NCBI GenBank assembly: GCA_902523535.1
Contig: CABYZQ010000002.1
Span: 1 to 64,000, forward strand
DNA length: 64,000 nt
Reading direction: 5' to 3'
Source: an uncultured Pelagibacteraceae bacterium
GTDB taxonomy: Bacteria; Pseudomonadota; Alphaproteobacteria; Pelagibacterales; AG-422-B15
The stretch's first letter is position 1, and each line of letters begins with the position of its first letter. The notes under the pieces were generated by a model. The model searched no databases, was not told where the DNA came from, and worked only from the letters and a program-made list of their open reading frames with translations. Below, one piece after another: positions 60,260-64,000 of this stretch. Both the position numbers and the translations under genes were made by a program.

Positions 60260-61528
60260 TCAATAGAACTTATTGTTTTTTATAGAATTTTTTAAGTCTA
60301 AATTTTCTTCTATTCGTAATAATTGATTAAATTTTGCAATTCTTTCCGACCTGGACATAGAGCCTGTCTTAATTTGTCCAGAATTAGTAGCAACAGCTAA
60401 ATCAGATATGAATGTACCTTCTGTTTCCCCTGATCTGTGAGAAATGACAGTCTCATATCCATTAGATTGTGCAAGTTCAATTGCATCCATAGTTTCAGTT
60501 AATGTGCCTATTTGATTTGGCTTTATTAAAACGGCATTAGCAGCTCCTGTTTCAATACCTTTATTAATTAAATTTAAATTGGTAGCAAATAGATCATCTC
60601 CGACAATTTGGATCTTGTCTCCAAATAGTTTGGTAAATTTTATCCAAGATGTCCAGTCATCCTCTGAAAAAGGATCCTCCACAGAAATGATTGAATATTT
60701 TTTACATAAATTAATCAAAAAATTTGAAAATTCATCACTGGTAAAAGATTTATTTTTGCTTTCTAATTTATATTTCTTGTTTTTATAAAATTCTGATGCA
60801 GCAACATCTAAACCAAGCATAAAATCTTTGCCAAGTTTATATCCTGATTTAAGGATTGCATCTTTAATTAGTTTGCATGCATCTTCTTCATTTTTTAGGT
60901 CAGGTGCAAAACCTCCCTCATCGCCTACTGCTGAAGAAAGTCCTTTTTTTTCTAATATGTGCTTTAAAGTGTGAAAAACTTCAGATGACTTTCTTAAACA
61001 ATTATTAAAATTTTGATCATTTATTGGAATAATCATAAATTCTTGAAAAGAAAGATTATTATTTGCATGAGCACCACCATTAATTACATTTAACATGGGT
61101 ACTGGCATTTTAAACGTTTTGGATCCCCCAAGATATTTATAAAGTGACATCTTAAGCGATTTAGCAGAAGCATCGGCTACAGCCAGCGAAACACTTAATA
61201 AAGCATTGGCACCTAATTTGCTTTTATTTTTGCTTGCATCTAATTCGATCATTGTTCGATCTATTTTGTTTTGATCTAGAGAGTCAAGACCAGAAATGGT
61301 GTCAAAGATTGTAACATTTATATTTTCTACTGCTTTTAAAACAGATCGACCATGATATGACTTTCTGTTATCCCTTAATTCAAATGCTTCGTATTTACCC
61401 GTTGATGCACCAGAAGGAACACTTGCCCGCCCCATTGTACCATCTTGCAAATAAACATCAGTTTCAACGGTAGGGTTGCCTCTACTATCAAAAATTTGTC
61501 TGGCTATTATATTTTTAATCTTAGACAT
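60260..61528 (-). CDS. eno: Enolase
   Basis: Glycolytic 2-phosphoglycerate dehydratase, 422 aa. [17 protein letters not shown] at the N-terminus, GASTGKYEA, the [18 protein letters not shown] loop, EGGFAP, and the C-terminal [17 protein letters not shown] with [17 protein letters not shown] are all conserved. The gene is the downstream part of the pyrG-kdsA-eno block common in Proteobacteria. Confidence 0.98.
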   Translation of the reverse strand: MSKIKNIIARQIFDSRGNPTVETDVYLQDGTMGRASVPSGASTGKYEAFELRDNRKSYHGRSVLKAVENINVTIFDTISGLDSLDQNKIDRTMIELDASKNKSKLGANALLSVSLAVADASAKSLKMSLYKYLGGSKTFKMPVPMLNVINGGAHANNNLSFQEFMIIPINDQNFNNCLRKSSEVFHTLKHILEKKGLSSAVGDEGGFAPDLKNEEDACKLIKDAILKSGYKLGKDFMLGLDVAASEFYKNKKYKLESKNKSFTSDEFSNFLINLCKKYSIISVEDPFSEDDWTSWIKFTKLFGDKIQIVGDDLFATNLNLINKGIETGAANAVLIKPNQIGTLTETMDAIELAQSNGYETVISHRSGETEGTFISDLAVATNSGQIKTGSMSRSERIAKFNQLLRIEENLDLKNSIKNNKFY

Positions 61529-61558
61529 AAAAAATAACGTTATTAATTAATTATTTAT

Positions 61559-62386
61559 TTAGTTTTCTTTAACTAAATTGTCAATTTGAATAAGTTTAGC
61601 GACCAATTTCTCTAATTCTTCTAGTTTCACCATATTTGGTCCATCTGAAGGCGCAATATCTGGATTATTGTGAGTTTCCATAAATACTGAAGATACGCCA
61701 ACAGCAACCGCTGCTTTCGCTAAAGTTGGGACAAATTTTCTATCTCCACCACTTCTATCGCCTTTTCCACCTGGACTTTGAACTGAGTGTGTCGCATCAA
61801 AAACAACCGGAAAACCAATTTCCTCTTTCATTATTTGCAATGATTTCATATCTGAAACGAGAGTATTATAACCAAACGAAACGCCACGCTCAGTTAATAG
61901 TATTTTGTTATTTCCGCTATCACCAACTTTTTTAGCTACATTAACCATGTCCATTGGAGCAAGAAATTGTCCTTTTTTTATATTGATTACTTTATTTGTT
62001 TTTGCTGCGGCTATCAAAAGATCAGTCTGCCTGCATAGAAATGCAGGGATCTGTAAAATATCTACATGATCTTTAATTTTATCACAATCATCCACACTGT
62101 GAATATCAGTCAAAATATGAATTCCATATTCACTTCTTAACTTATTAAATATTTCAATGGATTGATCAATACCTAGTCCTCTTTCAGAATCGATACTTGT
62201 CCTATTGGCTTTATCAAAGGAAGTCTTATAAACAAAATCAATTTTTAATCGTGAAGTAATTTCCAGTAAAGATTCAGTCATCATTTTTGCGTGTTCGTGT
62301 GACTCTAGTACACAAGGACCTGCAATCAAGACTAACTTCTTTTCATTACTAAATACCGTATTGCCTAAATCTACACTTTTTTGCAT
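61559..62386 (-). CDS. kdsA: 3-deoxy-D-manno-octulosonate 8-phosphate synthase
   Basis: Condenses PEP and arabinose 5-phosphate for LPS. I use the ATG at 62386 (MQKSVDLGNTVFSNEKK), which lies one base after the pyrG stop; the frame is open upstream but that part is antisense-shadow of pyrG. IAGPCVLESHEHA, YKTSFDKANRTS, NIKKGQFLAPMDM, TERGVSFGYNTLVSDM and FDATHSVQSPGG are the standard motifs. The Asn in the metal-site position of VINIKKGQFL marks it as probably metal-independent. 275 aa. Confidence 0.96.
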   Translation of the reverse strand: MQKSVDLGNTVFSNEKKLVLIAGPCVLESHEHAKMMTESLLEITSRLKIDFVYKTSFDKANRTSIDSERGLGIDQSIEIFNKLRSEYGIHILTDIHSVDDCDKIKDHVDILQIPAFLCRQTDLLIAAAKTNKVINIKKGQFLAPMDMVNVAKKVGDSGNNKILLTERGVSFGYNTLVSDMKSLQIMKEEIGFPVVFDATHSVQSPGGKGDRSGGDRKFVPTLAKAAVAVGVSSVFMETHNNPDIAPSDGPNMVKLEELEKLVAKLIQIDNLVKEN

Positions 62387-62387
62387 T

Positions 62388-64000
62388 TTACGTTTTATTC
62401 TTTGCAGCTCCGATGAATGATTTAAATAATGGATGTGGATCAAATGGTTTTGATTTAAGTTCAGGATGAAATTGAACGCCTATAAACCATGGGTGATCTT
62501 TTAATTCTACTATTTCAGGTAATAAGCCGTCAGGGGAATAACCCGAGAAATGAACTCCATTACTTTCAAAAAGTGTTGCATAATTGTTATTAACTTCATA
62601 CCTGTGTCTGTGTCTTTCACTAATCAATTCTGTATCATAAATTTCTCTAACTTTTGAATTATTTTTCAATTTTGCCTCATAAGCCCCTAATCTCATTGTT
62701 CCGCCTAAATCACTCTCTTTTGTTCTCTTTTCAGTGGTGTTATCTACATTAGACCACTCAGTCATTAATCCAACAATAGACTCTTTGCAATCAGCAAATT
62801 CACTCGAATTTGCCTCTTTTATTCCAAGTATATTTCTTGCCATTTCTATCACAGCTAATTGCATTCCAAAACAAATGCCAAAATAAGGAATTTTATTTTC
62901 TCTTGCATATTTAATTGCTGCTATTTTACCTTCTGCTCCTCTCTCACCAAACCCGCCGGGAACTAAGATACCATGGCAATTATTAAGCTTATTTTCAAGA
63001 TTGGAACCGTTCAATTCTTCTGACTCAATCCAATTCAATTTAACTCTAACGTTATTAAAAATGCCGCCATGCGAGAGTGCTTCATTAAGGGATTTGTATG
63101 CGTCAGCCAAACCTGTATATTTACCAACAATACCAATTTCTATACTGCCCTCTGGTTCCAATATTCTTTTTGATACTTGTGACCACATTTTTAAATCAAT
63201 TTCTTTTTTTGATTCTAATCTAAAGTACTCTAGAACTCTCTTATCAAGACCCTCATTGAAAAAATTAACAGGAACTTCGTAAATTGAGTTTGCATTAATT
63301 GCCGGAATAACACAGTCACCTTTCACATTACAAAATAAACCAATTTTTCTTCTTTCATCCTCTGGAATTTCTCTATCAGCTCTGCATAGCAAAATATTTG
63401 GCTGTATGCCTAAGCTTCTCAACTCTTTGACAGAGTGCTGAGTTGGTTTGGTTTTTAGTTCTCCAGAACTAGCAATGTATGGAACTAATGTTACATGCAT
63501 AAACAAAGAATTTTCATGACCATTATCATTATGAAATTGTCTTATCGCTTCTATAAACGGCAAACTTTCTATGTCACCTATTGTTCCTCCTATTTCACAA
63601 ATTACAAAATCTTCATCATTAAGATCCTTAGAAACAAATTCTTTAATTTCATTTGTGACATGAGGAATTACTTGTACTGTGGCACCCAAGTATTCGCCTT
63701 TTCTCTCTTTTGATATAATTTTTTGATAGACTTTTCCGGATGTAATATTATCTGATTTTTTAGACGTAACTCCTGTGAATCTCTCATAGTGACCTAAATC
63801 TAAGTCTGTTTCAGCACCATCATCCGTCACATAAACTTCACCATGCTGATATGGGCTCATCGTACCTGGGTCTACATTTAGATATGGGTCCAATTTTCTA
63901 ATTCTGACTTTGTATCCGTGATGTTGCAGCAATGAAGCAAGTGATGCTGAAGCTAATCCTTTACCAAGTGAAGAAACCACGCCGCCAGTGACAAATATAA
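62388..64000 (-). CDS. pyrG: CTP synthase (5' end outside window)
   Basis: Amidates UTP to CTP. The frame continues past the right edge as [17 protein letters not shown], so the first few codons are missing from the window. Synthetase domain: [37 protein letters not shown]; glutaminase domain: [22 protein letters not shown] with nucleophile Cys, and HPEL near the C-terminus. Directly abuts kdsA. Confidence 0.97.
   Translation of the reverse strand, partial: IFVTGGVVSSLGKGLASASLASLLQHHGYKVRIRKLDPYLNVDPGTMSPYQHGEVYVTDDGAETDLDLGHYERFTGVTSKKSDNITSGKVYQKIISKERKGEYLGATVQVIPHVTNEIKEFVSKDLNDEDFVICEIGGTIGDIESLPFIEAIRQFHNDNGHENSLFMHVTLVPYIASSGELKTKPTQHSVKELRSLGIQPNILLCRADREIPEDERRKIGLFCNVKGDCVIPAINANSIYEVPVNFFNEGLDKRVLEYFRLESKKEIDLKMWSQVSKRILEPEGSIEIGIVGKYTGLADAYKSLNEALSHGGIFNNVRVKLNWIESEELNGSNLENKLNNCHGILVPGGFGERGAEGKIAAIKYARENKIPYFGICFGMQLAVIEMARNILGIKEANSSEFADCKESIVGLMTEWSNVDNTTEKRTKESDLGGTMRLGAYEAKLKNNSKVREIYDTELISERHRHRYEVNNNYATLFESNGVHFSGYSPDGLLPEIVELKDHPWFIGVQFHPELKSKPFDPHPLFKSFIGAAKNKT

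Noticed and set aside
60230-60285. Inverted repeat TCTATT/AATAGA near the eno stop as a terminator
   Set aside because: Only 6 A/T-rich base pairs and no clean U-tract; expected by chance in such AT-rich DNA.
62387-62443. N-terminal extension of KdsA
   Set aside because: The extra residues overlap the pyrG C-terminus in another frame; the ATG at 62386 adjoins the pyrG stop.
1-64000. CRISPR arrays, IS elements, prophage genes, further tRNAs
   Set aside because: No regularly spaced repeats, transposase or integrase motifs, or other TTCGAAT-type tRNA arms were found on either strand by reading.

Overview
The window is AT-rich (by eye near 30% GC), densely coded chromosomal DNA from what looks like a streamlined marine alphaproteobacterium. 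Supporting this are the trkA-ntrX-ntrY cluster, a fused ispDF, a CTP synthase/KDO-8P synthase/enolase block, Coq10-type and SdhE proteins, and many 1-17 bp gene overlaps. A SAR11-like, AEGEAN-169/HIMB59-like or SAR116-like lineage would fit, but I cannot place it. No CRISPR, IS element or rRNA was seen; there is one tRNA.

Region 1 (1-16.6 kb) is a large phosphonate-use island. A partial aquaporin is followed by phnM (-), a DUF1045/2H phosphoesterase (+), and the C-P lyase operon phnGHIJKLN (-) with divergent phnF (+). Then come an MFS transporter, two small secreted proteins, the importer operon phnCDE1E2 (-), an HD-domain oxygenase of the PhnZ type translationally coupled to a dual-specificity-phosphatase-like protein (+), and phnX (-). 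Together they would import phosphonates, split alkylphosphonates through the ribose-triphosphate C-P lyase route, and cleave phosphonoacetaldehyde. phnP, phnW and phnY are not in the window. Tandem TGYAAY-like repeats with 10-11 bp spacing precede phnC and the MFS gene and look like PhoB boxes. phnL is interrupted by two single-base insertions in poly(A) runs.

Region 2 (16.6-38.9 kb) is mixed housekeeping and accessory: PNPOx-like and SDR enzymes, a thioesterase, a 32-codon cysteine-bearing mini-gene with an exceptionally complete Shine-Dalgarno sequence, a MAPEG pair, an amidase, recG, sdhE, a strikingly short mfd, a CaiB/AMACR-type protein, yajQ, a GMC dehydrogenase, tRNA-Ser(UGA), a phosphotransacylase and a transsulfuration pair.

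Region 3 (39-64 kb) is core cell biology: mltB-rlpA-dac (cell wall), tmk-holB-metG-tatD, two glycosyltransferases flanking a probably highly expressed small membrane protein, hflX, dat, trkA, ntrX, ntrY, ispDF-pgpA-cinA, a coq10-like gene with lipA, then ftsB, eno, kdsA and pyrG, which runs off the end.

The items most worth a second look are the domain-trimmed Mfd, the 32-aa peptide gene, the DUF1045 protein as a possible PhnP substitute, the Pho-box arrays, the broken phnL, and the HD-oxygenase/phosphatase pair.
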